64,000 bases of DNA, taken from assembly GCF_900167435.1 (NCBI RefSeq), contig NZ_FUWS01000001.1:539313-603312 (forward strand). The letters run 5' to 3'. This DNA comes from Marinactinospora thermotolerans DSM 45154 (GTDB lineage: Bacteria; Actinomycetota; Actinomycetes; Streptosporangiales; Streptosporangiaceae). This document shows positions 51,999-61,471 of this stretch, piece after piece. A program made the translations under genes and the position numbers. Under the pieces are notes generated by a model, which was not told the origin of the DNA, ran no database searches, and worked only from the letters and a program-made list of their open reading frames with translations. Position 1 is the first letter of the stretch, and the number at the start of each line of letters is the position of its first letter.

Positions 51999-52805
51999 TC
52001 AGTGCCGATCCCTCAGCGCGGGGTGCGCGCCGGCGGTGACGAGGTCGGCGACGGCGTCGCGCGGGTTGCGCCCGATCACCAGGCTCTCGCCGACCAGGAC
52101 CGCGTCGGCGCCCGAACTGGCGTAGGCCAGCAGGTCGTGGGGCCCCCGGACACCCGACTCGGCGATCTTGATGCGGTCGTCGGGGATCAGCGGCGCGAGC
52201 CGGGCGAAGGTGGAGCGGTCGACCTTGAGGGACTTGAGGTCGCGCGCGTTGACGCCGATGACGGTGGCCCCGGCGTCGAGGGCGCGCTCGACCTCCTCTT
52301 CGGAGTGGACCTCGACGAGCGGGGTCAGCCCCAACGACTCGGCCCGCTCGACCAGGGAGACCAGCGCCTCCTGGGGCAGGGCCGCGACGATCAGCAGCAC
52401 CGCGTCGGCACCGTGGACCCGCGCCTCCCACAACTGGTAGGAGCTGACCACGAAGTCCTTGCGCAGCAGCGGGGTCTCGACCGCGGCCCGCACGGCCGCG
52501 AGGTCGTCGAGGCTCCCCCCGAAGCGCCGCTGTTCGGTCAGGACGCTGATCATGCAGGCGCCCCCGGCCGCGTAGTCGCGGGCGAGCGCGGCGGGGTCGG
52601 CGATGGCGGCCAAGGCCCCCTTGGACGGGCTGGAGCGCTTGACCTCGGCGATGACCTGGACGCCCGGGCTGCGCAGCGCGGCGACGACGTCCTTGGGCCA
52701 CGGCACGGAGGCTGCCTTCTCCTTGAGCCGCTCCAGAGGTGTGGCGGCCTGCCGATCCGCGAGATCGGCGCGTACTCCGTCGAGGATCTCGTCGAGCACG
52801 CTCAC
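51999..52805 (-). CDS. trpC: Indole-3-glycerol phosphate synthase
   Basis: 268 residues from the GTG at 52805, giving [19 protein letters not shown] as in actinobacterial TrpC. Catalytic lysines are in [11 protein letters not shown] and [22 protein letters not shown]; phosphate-binding ends in [30 protein letters not shown]. It closes the indole ring from CdRP. It is not fused to TrpF. GGAGGG lies slightly far upstream. A 266-base gene-free gap precedes it. Confidence 0.95.
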   Translation of the reverse strand: MSVLDEILDGVRADLADRQAATPLERLKEKAASVPWPKDVVAALRSPGVQVIAEVKRSSPSKGALAAIADPAALARDYAAGGACMISVLTEQRRFGGSLDDLAAVRAAVETPLLRKDFVVSSYQLWEARVHGADAVLLIVAALPQEALVSLVERAESLGLTPLVEVHSEEEVERALDAGATVIGVNARDLKSLKVDRSTFARLAPLIPDDRIKIAESGVRGPHDLLAYASSGADAVLVGESLVIGRNPRDAVADLVTAGAHPALRDRH

Positions 52806-53071
52806 GTGAGACTGCCCCCTCCATGTTGCCTGTCGGTTGTGGCTGTGACCGTCGGCATCCACGGGCGCGGACGGGCCCGGCGGGCGGCGTCACGGACGTC
52901 GGTCGCGGATACGCGAAGGACACGGACCCGGCGTCGTCGTGAAATCGTCACGCGCCGTGCCCGTGTCCCGATCGTATCGAGCCCGCCCGGGATGTGGGTC
53001 ACCGACTCCGGAAACGGCCGCCAAAGGCCCGCATCGACGGGTCACCTGGTATCCCGGCCGGGGGCGCCAGG

Positions 53072-53503
53072 TCACCCGGGGGCGAGGAAGGCCGCGAAGG
53101 GAAGGTTGCGCAGGATCCAGAAGCCGACGATCGCCACGAGCAGGACCCACAGCCAGAAGGGGTGCAGGACCCGGGCGGGGCGTTGCGACGGCCGGAAGGA
53201 ACGGTACAGCCAGCGGACGTAGCCGACCGCGAGGAAGGGGAGCAACGCCACGGTCAGGACGTTCATCTGGAGCGCGCCGACCAGATCGAGCTCGGTCAGC
53301 GCGTGCACGCAGCGCATGGTGCCGCATCCGGGACAGAACGTCCCGGTCACCATCAGCCAGGGACACGTCGGATAGTGACCGGGCTCGTTGGGGTCGACGA
53401 AGTGGACCATGGTGGCGGCGGCCAGGCCGGCCACCCCTACGAGCAGCGGCGCCGCCGCGGGATGCGAACGGCGCCGAAGACGCTCAAATGCCCGAAGGAA
53501 CAT
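53072..53503 (-). CDS. DUF2752 membrane protein
   Basis: 143 residues with three or four helices. The DUF2752 signature CPWLMVTGTFCPGCGTMRCVHALTELD has the paired cysteines FCPGCG. Function is unknown; it is common beside CD225-type proteins in actinobacteria. The ATG shares one base with the stop of the CD225 gene (TGATG), so the two are translated together. Confidence 0.88.
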   Translation of the reverse strand: MFLRAFERLRRRSHPAAAPLLVGVAGLAAATMVHFVDPNEPGHYPTCPWLMVTGTFCPGCGTMRCVHALTELDLVGALQMNVLTVALLPFLAVGYVRWLYRSFRPSQRPARVLHPFWLWVLLVAIVGFWILRNLPFAAFLAPG

Positions 53504-53883
53504 CAGTAGTAGGTCGGCGTCGCGGCGAACAGGGCGCCGAAGAAGAGGATGTAGCAGATCCAGAAGACCACGTGCAGCGCGGAGCCGACCAGGCCGATGA
53601 TGCCGAACAGCTTCGCCTTGTCCGAGGCCTCCTGCGCCCCCTGGAAGTCACCGATCCTCCAGCGGCTGCTGACCTGAAGGGAGAAGATCAGGCTGATGAT
53701 GCCGAAGAGGGTGCAGCACAGGAGGGAGACGATCGCCGCCCACATCCAGTTGTTCGGCGGGTCGCCGGCCGGCTGTCCGCCCGGGTATCCCCCGCCGGGG
53801 TAACCACCGGAGGGGTAGCCGCCGGAGGGCGGAGGTCCGTAGCCACCGGGGTTCTGCGGACCGGAAGGGGGGCCATAGCTCAT
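53503..53883 (-). CDS. CD225/dispanin-family membrane protein
   Basis: 126 residues from the ATG at 53883. A Gly/Pro/Tyr-rich N-terminus (GGYPSGGYPGGGYPGGQP) is followed by NNWMWAAIVSLLCCTLFGIISLIFSLQVSSRWRIGDFQGAQEASDKAK and a second helix: the CD225 (IFITM-like) layout with two hydrophobic segments and the conserved Cys pair and GD.xGA..S..A pattern. Bacterial members are common next to DUF2752 but have no assigned role. The 233 bases upstream are gene-free. Confidence 0.85.
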   Translation of the reverse strand: MSYGPPSGPQNPGGYGPPPSGGYPSGGYPGGGYPGGQPAGDPPNNWMWAAIVSLLCCTLFGIISLIFSLQVSSRWRIGDFQGAQEASDKAKLFGIIGLVGSALHVVFWICYILFFGALFAATPTYY

Positions 53884-54116
53884 GGTCGGTGTTTCTTTCC
53901 TGAGACGGTTTCGGAGTTGATGCGCCGCGTATCCGAGGAACACCGCCAACAGGGGGCAAGGTTGGGGACACGGAGCAGCACGCGTCGCGAGCAGACCGAA
54001 TCATGCCAGACTTCAGGGGAAAAACCGACATGGTTCTTGAGTCGATATGATCTCACTCTGCTCGCGACGTACGCTCCCACCAGAGGAGACGTGACCCGCC
54101 GCCTAGGCGCCGTGGG

Positions 54117-54497
54117 TCACTTGCTCGTCGCGGCGACCGGGGCGTCGTCCTTGCCGGTCTCCTTGCCCTCACCGGATCCGGTGACGGCCTCGGCGGCCTT
54201 CTCGACGACCTTCTCGGCCTTCTCGACGACCTTCTCGGCCGGGGTCTGCAGGCGCTCCCACTCCTCGCGGGTCATCGGAACCGGACGCGGGGTCTTGCGG
54301 CCCAGGCCCGCCTTCTTCATGCCGCCGGCGATCACCGCGCACACGATGCTGCCGACCAGGGCGATGGCGGTCCAGGTGATCAGGCTGCTGCCGAGGACGA
54401 TGAACACGGCGGCCACCGACCACAGCACGATCCAGGAGAGGGTCAGGAACCAGGCGGAGAGGGTGTTGCCGTGGTCGTCGTGGTGTTCGTCGGCCAT
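54117..54497 (-). CDS. HGxxPAAW-type small membrane protein of the trp cluster
   Basis: 126 residues from the ATG at 54497 (GGAG upstream). Two hydrophobic helices follow HHDDHGNTLSAW, a variant of the family motif HGxxPAAW. A cytoplasmic helix carries a perfect duplication (EKVVEKA EKVVEKA). It lies between TIGR02234 and trpC as expected for the family; role unknown. Confidence 0.82.
   Translation of the reverse strand: MADEHHDDHGNTLSAWFLTLSWIVLWSVAAVFIVLGSSLITWTAIALVGSIVCAVIAGGMKKAGLGRKTPRPVPMTREEWERLQTPAEKVVEKAEKVVEKAAEAVTGSGEGKETGKDDAPVAATSK
54196..54237. repeat. 21-base tandem repeat in the HGxxPAAW-type gene
   Basis: Two perfect head-to-tail copies of a 21-base unit (54196-54216, 54217-54237; begins GCCTTCTCGACG). 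In frame it codes the doubled heptad EKVVEKA, likely an amphipathic helix. Confidence 0.9.
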
Positions 54498-55174
54498 CAA
54501 CGCTCCTTCGAGTCGGCGTTATCGTCGGATGCCGTCGTCCCGGAGGCGCCCGTCGCACCGTCTGGGCAGGCGTCCGGGTCCCGGGAGGGATCGGCGGTGG
54601 GATCGGCCCCGCTGTCGAACGACTTCCACAGATCGGCGGGGTCACCGGTGGAGGCCGCGCGCGGGGCACTGTGGCGATCGTACCTGCTGCTCATGGCGGG
54701 CCACGCAGCACCCCGGACCGCGGTGAGCAGGCCCACCGCGACCAGGAGCAGGGCCGCCACCGCACCGATCCAGGGCCACAGCGGCTCGGTGACGGGGGTG
54801 GTGACATCGCCTTCGGCGGTCGCGACCCCGGCCGCCACCTCGACGATGTGGCCGGGGCGGGTGCCGCGCCACAGGTCGACCAGCGCGACCACGCCGAACA
54901 GGGCGATCAGCACGCCGACCAGCCGGCGGGCCACCCCGCGCGTGGCCACGACCGCGGCGAGCGCGGCGAGGCAGGCCCAGCCCAGCGCCGCGGCGGTGGG
55001 ACTGAGCAGGTCGGCCTGGACCACAATGGGGGCGGGGGCGAGTGGTCCGGGCACCTCGACCGCGGCCCGCGCCCAGGGCCGGCCCGTGGCGGCGAGCAGG
55101 CCCGCGGCGCCCACGGTGATCAGGGCGAGGACGAGGGTGTACTCGCGGCGCCGCCGCGCGGGAACCGCGTTCAC
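54497..55174 (-). CDS. TIGR02234 tryptophan-associated membrane protein
   Basis: 225 residues, four helices, opening [30 protein letters not shown], the typical start of the family (often 'TIGR02234: trp region conserved hypothetical membrane protein'). It ends in a hydrophilic tail of about 60 residues rich in Asp/Ser. The GTG overlaps the hisI stop (GTGA) and its own stop shares a base with the next ATG. In relatives trpE lies between hisI and this gene; here it is missing. Confidence 0.87.
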   Translation of the reverse strand: MNAVPARRRREYTLVLALITVGAAGLLAATGRPWARAAVEVPGPLAPAPIVVQADLLSPTAAALGWACLAALAAVVATRGVARRLVGVLIALFGVVALVDLWRGTRPGHIVEVAAGVATAEGDVTTPVTEPLWPWIGAVAALLLVAVGLLTAVRGAAWPAMSSRYDRHSAPRAASTGDPADLWKSFDSGADPTADPSRDPDACPDGATGASGTTASDDNADSKER

Positions 55175-55563
55175 GGGCGGGCGGCGTCGGCCAACGGCAG
55201 GACGCCGGCGTCGAAGCAGGTACGGTCACCCGTGTGGCAGGCGACGCCGACCTGGTCGACGCGGACCAGCAACGTGTCGCCGTCGCAGTCCAGCGCCACC
55301 GAGACGACGTGCTGAGGGTTGCCCGAGGTCTCCCCCTTGACCCAGTACTCGCCACGGCTGCGCGACCAGTAGGTGGCCCGCCGGGTGGCGAGGGTGCGCG
55401 CCAGCGCCTCGTCGTCCATCCAGGCCAGCATGAGCACCTCTCCGGTGTCGTGCTGCTGGACGACGGCGGGCACCAGGCCGTCGGGGGTTCGCTTCAGCCG
55501 GGCCGCGATGGCGGGGTCGAGGTCCCGCTCGTAGGACCCGTTCCCGGAGGGACGTGCGCTCAT
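55171..55563 (-). CDS. hisI: Phosphoribosyl-AMP cyclohydrolase
   Basis: 130 residues from the ATG at 55563. Metal and active-site features are [11 protein letters not shown] and [10 protein letters not shown], with [34 protein letters not shown] as the conserved N-terminal block. It opens the purine ring of PR-AMP in step 3 of histidine synthesis; the HisE pyrophosphatase is not fused. Translationally coupled to the following membrane gene. Upstream it is divergent from a SIS-domain gene. Confidence 0.95.
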   Translation of the reverse strand: MSARPSGNGSYERDLDPAIAARLKRTPDGLVPAVVQQHDTGEVLMLAWMDDEALARTLATRRATYWSRSRGEYWVKGETSGNPQHVVSVALDCDGDTLLVRVDQVGVACHTGDRTCFDAGVLPLADAARP

Positions 55564-55700
55564 GGAGTCCACCCTATGACCGTGTCCGGGGAGGTCGTCG
55601 CGGGGGCGTGGGTCCGTCCGGCGGGGACCACGGGTGACAATGGCCATAGGCGCCGTGCCCCACCGTGTCGCCGTCCCCGTTCCCGACCCACAGGAGACCC

Positions 55701-56696
55701 GTGACCGCCCAGCAACTCGCCGCCGACCTGGCCGGCAAACCGGACGCGTTGACCGGCCTGGCCGACCGTCTGGCCCGCCACGACCCCTACGCCGCGTTGC
55801 CGTCGCTGCTGGAGGACGAGCCGGCCACCGTCCTGTTGCTGGGAACCGGCGCCGCGCGGCACGCCTGCGCGGCGGCCGCCGCGCGGATGCGTCTGGTGGG
55901 ACTGGGCGCGGTCGCCGAACACGCCTCGGCCGCCGAGTCCGTTCCGGCCGGCCCCGACACGTTGGTGGTCGCGGTCTCGCTGGGCAGCGGACAGCTCGAA
56001 CTGTGCGGCGCCCTGGAACGCTACGTCGAACGCTCGCCGATCGTCGTGCTGGCGAACGATCCCCACGCCCCCGTGGCGCGCTACGCCGACGTGCTGGTGC
56101 CGCTGTTGGCCGGGCAGGAGAAGAGCGGCCTGGCCTGTCGGGCCTACCAGCACGCGCTGGCCCTGCTGCTCCTGCTCGGTCACCGGCTCGGCGCACCCCA
56201 GCTGGGGGCCGGCAACGACCTCTCGGTGACCTTGCGCCGGGTCGCCAACGCCAGTTCCGACCTGCTGGGACGGGCCCGGTCCTGGTTGCCGGAGGTGGCG
56301 TCGGTCCTGGCGGGGGCGGGCGGGCCAGGGCCGGTGCACCTGGTCGCCCCCGCCGACCGGCTCGCCTCGGCCTGGCAGGCGGCGCTGGCCATGCGGCACG
56401 GGCCGGTCGTCGCCGCGTACGCCTGCGAGAGCGGCGAGTGGTCGCACACCGACCGCTTCCTCGCCGCGATCGAGGACTACCGCGCGCTGCTCTTCACCGG
56501 TTCGGCCTACGACGACCGGGTGGCCGAACAGCTTCTCCAGCTTCGCGGCACCTTCGTCGCGGTGGGAGGCGAGGTGACGGGGGCCGCCGCGCAGGTGCGC
56601 TATCTCGGCGACACCGACCCCGACGTGCGCCTGCTGACCGAGCCGATCGTCGGCGAGCTGCTCGCGGCGCACTGGTGGGCGGGCCGACCGGTGTGA
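55701..56696 (+). CDS. SIS-domain (sugar isomerase-like) protein
   Basis: 331 residues from the GTG at 55701 (CAGGAG upstream). Two SIS-type Rossmann halves can be seen: [21 protein letters not shown] and [20 protein letters not shown] in the first, and [40 protein letters not shown] in the second. This is the arrangement of GlmS/AgaS-like phosphosugar binders, here without a glutaminase domain. It could be an isomerase, deaminase or sugar-sensing protein. It ends 24 bases before the convergent ABC gene, with only a 6-base hairpin between. Confidence 0.8.
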   Translation: MTAQQLAADLAGKPDALTGLADRLARHDPYAALPSLLEDEPATVLLLGTGAARHACAAAAARMRLVGLGAVAEHASAAESVPAGPDTLVVAVSLGSGQLELCGALERYVERSPIVVLANDPHAPVARYADVLVPLLAGQEKSGLACRAYQHALALLLLLGHRLGAPQLGAGNDLSVTLRRVANASSDLLGRARSWLPEVASVLAGAGGPGPVHLVAPADRLASAWQAALAMRHGPVVAAYACESGEWSHTDRFLAAIEDYRALLFTGSAYDDRVAEQLLQLRGTFVAVGGEVTGAAAQVRYLGDTDPDVRLLTEPIVGELLAAHWWAGRPV

Positions 56697-56720
56697 GACC
56701 GGTGGCCCGCCACGGCGGGT

Positions 56721-58562
56721 TCACGCCGAGCTGCGCACCCACGAAGCGTGCAGGTCGGCGTAGACACCGGGACGTCCGACCAATTCGGCGTGGGAGCCGC
56801 GCTGCGCGACACGTCCGGCGTCGAAGACGAACACCTCGTCGGCCGCCTCGGCCGTGGACAGCCGGTGGGCGATGGTGACGGAGGTGCGACCGGCGGTGAG
56901 GCGGTCCAGGGCGCGTTGGATGCGCACCTCGGTCGCCGGATCCACCGCCGAGGTCGCCTCGTCCAGGACCAGCAGGTCGGGGTCGGCGATGTAGGCCCGT
57001 ACCAGGGCGACGAGCTGGCGTTCACCCGCCGACAGCGACTCGCCGCGCTGGCCAACGGGCGTGTCCAGTCCGTGGGCGAGGCCGGCGAGCCAGTCGGACA
57101 GCCCGAGGTCGGTGATCGCGGCCTCCAGTTCGGCGTCGCCGGCGTCGGGCCGGGCGAAGCGGATGTTGTCGCCGAGCGAGCTGTCGAAGAGGAACCCCTC
57201 CTGGGGGACCATGACCACACGCCGGCGCAGCGAGGAGAAGGCGACGCGGCGCAGGTCGACCCCGTCGAGGTGGACGGTCCCCTCGGTGGGGTCCATGAGG
57301 CGGGTGAGGAGCTTGACGAAGGTCGTCTTGCCGGAGCCGGTCTCGCCGACCACGGCGACGCGGGTACCGGGCCGGATCTCCTCGTCCACCTCGTCGAGCA
57401 CGGTGGGACCGCCGGGATAGGCGTAGGAGACCCGTTCGAAACGCACCCCCACGGGGCCCCGCGGGAGCTGGACGCCGTCCTCTCCCGGGTCGGCGACGTC
57501 GGGAACGGTGTCGAGCACACCGAGGACCCGCCGCCAGCCGGCGATCGCGTTCTGCGCCTCGTTGAAGATCTCGGTGGCCATGACCATCGGCGACACGAAG
57601 AGCGTCACCAGGAACAGGAACGCCACGAGCTCGCCCGCCGTGAGGTCGCCGGCCACCCCCAGGAGCACGCCGACGACGATCACCGCGGCGTTGGCGACGG
57701 CGGCGACGAACTCGGCGAACGGCGAGATCGCCATGGACAGGCGCTGGGCCTTGACCTGGGCCCGGCGGGTGGCCAGCACGGTCTGGTCGATGCGCCGGCC
57801 GGTACGCTCCTCGGTCGCGTGCGCGCGGATGACGGCGGCGCCCACGACGGTCTCGGAGATCGCGCCGAGCATGTCGCCGGTGCGCTCGCGCACCTTCAGG
57901 TAGGCCTTGGAGAGCTTGACCTGCAACCAGCGCGCGCCGAAGAGCAGCGGCAGGAAGCACACCCACACCAGGATCGTCAGCTGCCAGGAGTAGACCGCCA
58001 TCAGCACGGTGGCGATGAGCAGCTGACCACTGCTGACGATCAGCAGGATGCCGCCCCACTGCATGAACGTGCTGATCTGGTCGACGTCGGAGGTGACCCG
58101 CGAGACCAGCGCCCCGCGCCGCTCGCTGTTTTGGGTCAGCACCGACAGGTCGTGCACGTGGCGGAACGCCTTGCGGCGCAGTGTCGCCAGACCGGACTCG
58201 GTGGCCCGGTACAACCGCACGTTCATCAGGTAGGAGCAGAAGCCGGTGACCACGATCAGCGCCGAGCAGACGGCCACCGCCGCGGCGACGAAACCGAGGT
58301 CGGGGTCGCCTCCGGGCTGGAGTCCCCGATCGATGATCTGCTGGATCGCCAGGGGGACGACGACCTTGCCCACCGTCGCGATCACCGCGAACAGCAACGT
58401 CAGGCCGATCCCCCGGGTGAACTCCGGCGACAGCCGCAGGCCCCTGCGGAGGGTGGCGAGCGCGGAGTCGGAGGAGCGGCCCAGCATCGCCGTCCCCTCC
58501 CGGACCGCGGGACGCTCGGGGGCGTCGTCGGGCTCGACTCGGGTGCGCGCCGGGGCGCTCAT
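56721..58562 (-). CDS. ABC exporter half-transporter with intact catalytic site
   Basis: 613 residues: six transmembrane helices (about 50-340) and a nucleotide-binding domain with Walker A VGETGSGKTT, Q-loop VPQEGFLFDSS, signature LSAGERQ, Walker B LLVLDEATSAVD with catalytic Glu, and H-loop TIAHRLST. Its signature motif is a variant (LSAGE for LSGGQ). Its ATG overlaps the stop of the partner gene at 58559-60457, so the two form a heterodimeric exporter of drugs, lipids or peptides. Substrate unknown. Confidence 0.9.
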   Translation of the reverse strand: MSAPARTRVEPDDAPERPAVREGTAMLGRSSDSALATLRRGLRLSPEFTRGIGLTLLFAVIATVGKVVVPLAIQQIIDRGLQPGGDPDLGFVAAAVAVCSALIVVTGFCSYLMNVRLYRATESGLATLRRKAFRHVHDLSVLTQNSERRGALVSRVTSDVDQISTFMQWGGILLIVSSGQLLIATVLMAVYSWQLTILVWVCFLPLLFGARWLQVKLSKAYLKVRERTGDMLGAISETVVGAAVIRAHATEERTGRRIDQTVLATRRAQVKAQRLSMAISPFAEFVAAVANAAVIVVGVLLGVAGDLTAGELVAFLFLVTLFVSPMVMATEIFNEAQNAIAGWRRVLGVLDTVPDVADPGEDGVQLPRGPVGVRFERVSYAYPGGPTVLDEVDEEIRPGTRVAVVGETGSGKTTFVKLLTRLMDPTEGTVHLDGVDLRRVAFSSLRRRVVMVPQEGFLFDSSLGDNIRFARPDAGDAELEAAITDLGLSDWLAGLAHGLDTPVGQRGESLSAGERQLVALVRAYIADPDLLVLDEATSAVDPATEVRIQRALDRLTAGRTSVTIAHRLSTAEAADEVFVFDAGRVAQRGSHAELVGRPGVYADLHASWVRSSA

Positions 58563-60457
58563 CGCACGACCTCCTCGGTGTCGTCGCCGGCGGCCTGGGC
58601 GGCGCGCTGTTCGGCGGCTCGTTCGTAGGCGGTGACCAGCCGCCGGTAACCAGGCGAGCGGTCGAGCAGTTCGGCGTGGGTGCCACGGTCGCGGACCGTG
58701 CCCTGCTCCAGGTAGACGACCTCGTCGGCGAGTTCGATGGTGGCCCTGCGATAGGCGACGACCACGACCGTTGCGGCCAGGTCGGTGTCACGCAGGCCGG
58801 CGAGGATCCGCGCCTCGATCTGCGGGTCGACGGCGGAGGTCGCGTCGTCGAGGATGAGCAGCCGTGGGGAGCGCACGATCGCCCGCGCCAGGGCGAGGCG
58901 CTGGCGCTGTCCGCCCGACAGGGAGGCCCCCCGCTCCCCCAGACGGGTGTCGAGCGCTTCGGGCAGCGCGGCGACGAAGGAGTCGGCGTGGGCCAGACGC
59001 AGGGCGGCCCACACCCGTTCGTCGTCGATGTCGGCGCCGAGCGTGACGTTGTCGCGCACGCTGTCCTCGAAGACGAACGTGCTCTGGGGGACGAGCGCCG
59101 CCACGCGGGCGATCTCTCCCCTGGCGAGGTCGCGGACGTCGACGCCGTTGAAGGCGACGGTGCCGGAGTCGGGGTCGACCAGGCGCATGAGCAGGGAGGT
59201 CAGCGTGGATTTGCCGGCACCGGTGGAGCCGACCAGGGCGATCGTGCGCCCGGGGCTGAGTTCGAAGCTGACGTCGCGCAGCACCGTGGTGCGGGGGTGG
59301 GCGTGCTCCTCCGTCGAGGCGGTGTCGGTGAGGTCGCGTCCGGGCTCGGCGTACCCGTCCTCGTAGGAGAAGCCGACCCCGTTGACCTCGACGCGCAAGC
59401 CGCCCTCGCCGTCCAGGCGCGTCGTCCCGTGCTCCATGCTCCCCCGGGCCGACAGGACGGCCTGGACCCGGTTCCAGCCGACGACGCTGCGCGGCAGGTC
59501 GCCGAGCAGCCAGCCCAGGGAGCGGATCGGCAGGGTCAGCAGGGTGAACAGGTAGGAGATCTCGACGAGGTCGCCGGCCGCGATCTCGCCCTGGGACAGC
59601 CGCCAGGTACCGACGAGCAGGACGGCGAGCACCCCGATGTTGGGCAGCGACTCGATGATCGGGTCGAAGGCTCCGCGCATCCGGCCGACCTGGATCTGGG
59701 CGTCGCGCAGCCGGTGCGCCGCGCCGGTGAACCGTTCGGTCTCGGTGTCCTCGCGGCCGAGCGTCTTGACCACGAGGGCGCCGTCGAAGGATTCGTGGGC
59801 GACCTCGCTGACCTGGGCGCGCAGCGCCTGCGCCCGGGTGGCCAGTGGGGAGACCCGGCGCTGGAAGAGGTAGTTGAGCAGGGCCAGCACGGGGAAGACG
59901 ACGAACCCGACGACGGCGATCACCGGATCGGTGAGGAGCATCGAGACCGCGGCGATGACGAGCATGAACAGGCTGCCGATGACCATCGGCAGCGGGGCGA
60001 GGGGCTGCCAGGCCGCCTCGACGTCGGCGTTGGCGTTGGACAGCAGTTGGCCGGTGGGGTGGCGGTGGTGCCAGGCCAGGGGAAGGTCCAGGTACCTGCG
60101 CGCGACGGAGCGCCGGTAGCGGGCCTGCATGCGGAACTGCATGAGACCGGCGTACAGGCGCCGTGCCGCCAGTCCGAGCGCCTTGCCCACCCCGACCCCG
60201 AGGGTCAGCGCGGCGGCGACGGCCAGTGCCGCCGCTGTCGTGCGTCCCTCTTCGAAGGCCGGCAGGATGACGGAGTCGGTGATGTGCCCGAGGACGCTCG
60301 CGGAGGCCACGCTGAGCCCGGCGTGCAGCGCGCTGCCGATGACGGCGATCGCGAACACCCACGGTTCGGTGCGGATGGAGACCCCGAGCACGTACAGTCC
60401 CCGCCGCAACACCCGGGAGTCCACTGCGGGCGGTTGTCTGTTTACTCCCGGTGACAT
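58559..60457 (-). CDS. ABC exporter half-transporter with degenerate catalytic site
   Basis: 632 residues from the ATG at 60457 (GGGGGAA upstream); the frame is open to 60532. Six helices (about 25-320), then Walker A VGSTGAGKST, Q-loop VPQSTFVFEDS, a perfect signature LSGGQRQ, Walker B LLILDDATSAVD, where the catalytic Glu is Asp, and no His at the H-loop (VVVVAYRRATIELAD). The combination, complementary to its partner, is that of asymmetric heterodimeric exporters such as TM287/288. It is the first gene of the pair. Confidence 0.9.
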   Translation of the reverse strand: MSPGVNRQPPAVDSRVLRRGLYVLGVSIRTEPWVFAIAVIGSALHAGLSVASASVLGHITDSVILPAFEEGRTTAAALAVAAALTLGVGVGKALGLAARRLYAGLMQFRMQARYRRSVARRYLDLPLAWHHRHPTGQLLSNANADVEAAWQPLAPLPMVIGSLFMLVIAAVSMLLTDPVIAVVGFVVFPVLALLNYLFQRRVSPLATRAQALRAQVSEVAHESFDGALVVKTLGREDTETERFTGAAHRLRDAQIQVGRMRGAFDPIIESLPNIGVLAVLLVGTWRLSQGEIAAGDLVEISYLFTLLTLPIRSLGWLLGDLPRSVVGWNRVQAVLSARGSMEHGTTRLDGEGGLRVEVNGVGFSYEDGYAEPGRDLTDTASTEEHAHPRTTVLRDVSFELSPGRTIALVGSTGAGKSTLTSLLMRLVDPDSGTVAFNGVDVRDLARGEIARVAALVPQSTFVFEDSVRDNVTLGADIDDERVWAALRLAHADSFVAALPEALDTRLGERGASLSGGQRQRLALARAIVRSPRLLILDDATSAVDPQIEARILAGLRDTDLAATVVVVAYRRATIELADEVVYLEQGTVRDRGTHAELLDRSPGYRRLVTAYERAAEQRAAQAAGDDTEEVVR

Positions 60458-60667
60458 GCGTTCCCCCAGTTTCGTTGTCGGCGGTCCGGACAAGCCGGAT
60501 GCCGCCAGTTCGGACGTGGCGGCATCGATCACACGCTACTCCGGCGGCCGGATATGGCACACCGATTTGTTCAGCACCGTCCCATGAAGACCTATTCCGC
60601 ACTGTGGCCGGCCGCCCCGTCAGGGGCGACCGGCCACGGGACCGCAGGGTCCGGTCGGGGGTGCGGC

Positions 60668-61225
60668 TCACGCTCCGCCGCTGACCAGCGCCCTCCAGGT
60701 GATGGGGCCGACGATGCCGTCGGCGGCGACCCCGGCGCTCTTCTGGAACTCCCGGACGGCGTCGCGCAGCGCCTCGTCGTAGGTGCCGGTCACCGACACC
60801 TCGGCGCCGTGGAGGTGGGCGAGCAGGTACTGGATCGCCTTGACGTGCTCGCCGCTCATCCCCAGGCTCACCTCGCCGAAGGCGCCACCGCTGAGCCGCC
60901 CCCAGGTCTCCTGCCCGAGGACACCGTCCTCGGGCAGGTGGCGGTCGGCCTGGAAGGCCTTGACGGCCGCGGTGAGCTCCTTGGTGAACTTCTCGTCGGC
61001 CTTCTCCTTGTAGTGGCCGGTCCACCTCAGCAGGTGGGAGGCCGCGGCGATCTGGGGAGCGGAGTCGCCCTCCTTGTACTCCGGCCAGGGCAGCGCCCGG
61101 AGCTCGGCGCTGCTCCCCATAGGCGCGGGGGCCTCCTCGGCGAGCGCCGCGGGCGCGCCGGTGAGACCGAGCGCGAACGCGATCGCGCCGCTGGCCAAAA
61201 CGGTGGTGGTCCTGGAATGCGTCAT
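60668..61225 (-). CDS. Exported peptidoglycan-binding protein
   Basis: 185 residues from the ATG at 61225 (GGGAG upstream). A Sec signal peptide (MTHSRTTTVLASGAIAFALGLTGAPAALA) precedes two PG_binding_1 repeats: KFTKELTAAVKAFQADRHLPEDGVLGQETWGRL and YDEALRDAVREFQKSAGVAADGIVGPITWRALV. There is no catalytic domain. It is probably a cell-wall binding or sensor protein. It is transcribed divergently from a glycosyltransferase gene, with a 12-base palindrome between them. Confidence 0.87.
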   Translation of the reverse strand: MTHSRTTTVLASGAIAFALGLTGAPAALAEEAPAPMGSSAELRALPWPEYKEGDSAPQIAAASHLLRWTGHYKEKADEKFTKELTAAVKAFQADRHLPEDGVLGQETWGRLSGGAFGEVSLGMSGEHVKAIQYLLAHLHGAEVSVTGTYDEALRDAVREFQKSAGVAADGIVGPITWRALVSGGA

Positions 61226-61323
61226 CTGTTGTTCTCCCTGTAGGCAGCGCCGTGCGGTCATATCGTCGGGGCGCTCCGCTCCCCGTCCGGGCCCGCCCCT
61301 CAACACCGACTTCCCCTCTTTGC

Positions 61324-61335
61324 GATCATATGATC
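61324..61335. promoter_or_regulatory. Palindromic operator candidate GATCATATGATC
   Basis: A perfect 12-base AT-rich palindrome in the 246-base divergent region between the peptidoglycan-binding gene (start 61225) and the glycosyltransferase gene (start 61472). It stands out from the surrounding GC-rich DNA and is placed to regulate either gene. Confidence 0.3.
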
Positions 61336-61471
61336 ACATAGAGTCACCGAATCGGAGGGCTTCGCACGCCCGCGCGTCACAGGTGAACGTCCAGGGACCC
61401 CTCGGGGAACAACCGGGAAGGATCCGCCCATCCCCCTGGTCTTCCACCGCCGGGCACGCTCACACTGGAGC

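Noticed and set aside
54180-54240. CRISPR-like repeats
   Set aside because: Only two adjacent 21-base copies with no spacers, inside a coding sequence for EKVVEKA heptads.
61318-61336. CRP/Glp site TGTGA...TCGCA around the GATC palindrome
   Set aside because: The spacer between half-sites is eight bases, not six, and one half is imperfect, so a CRP-type site is not supported.
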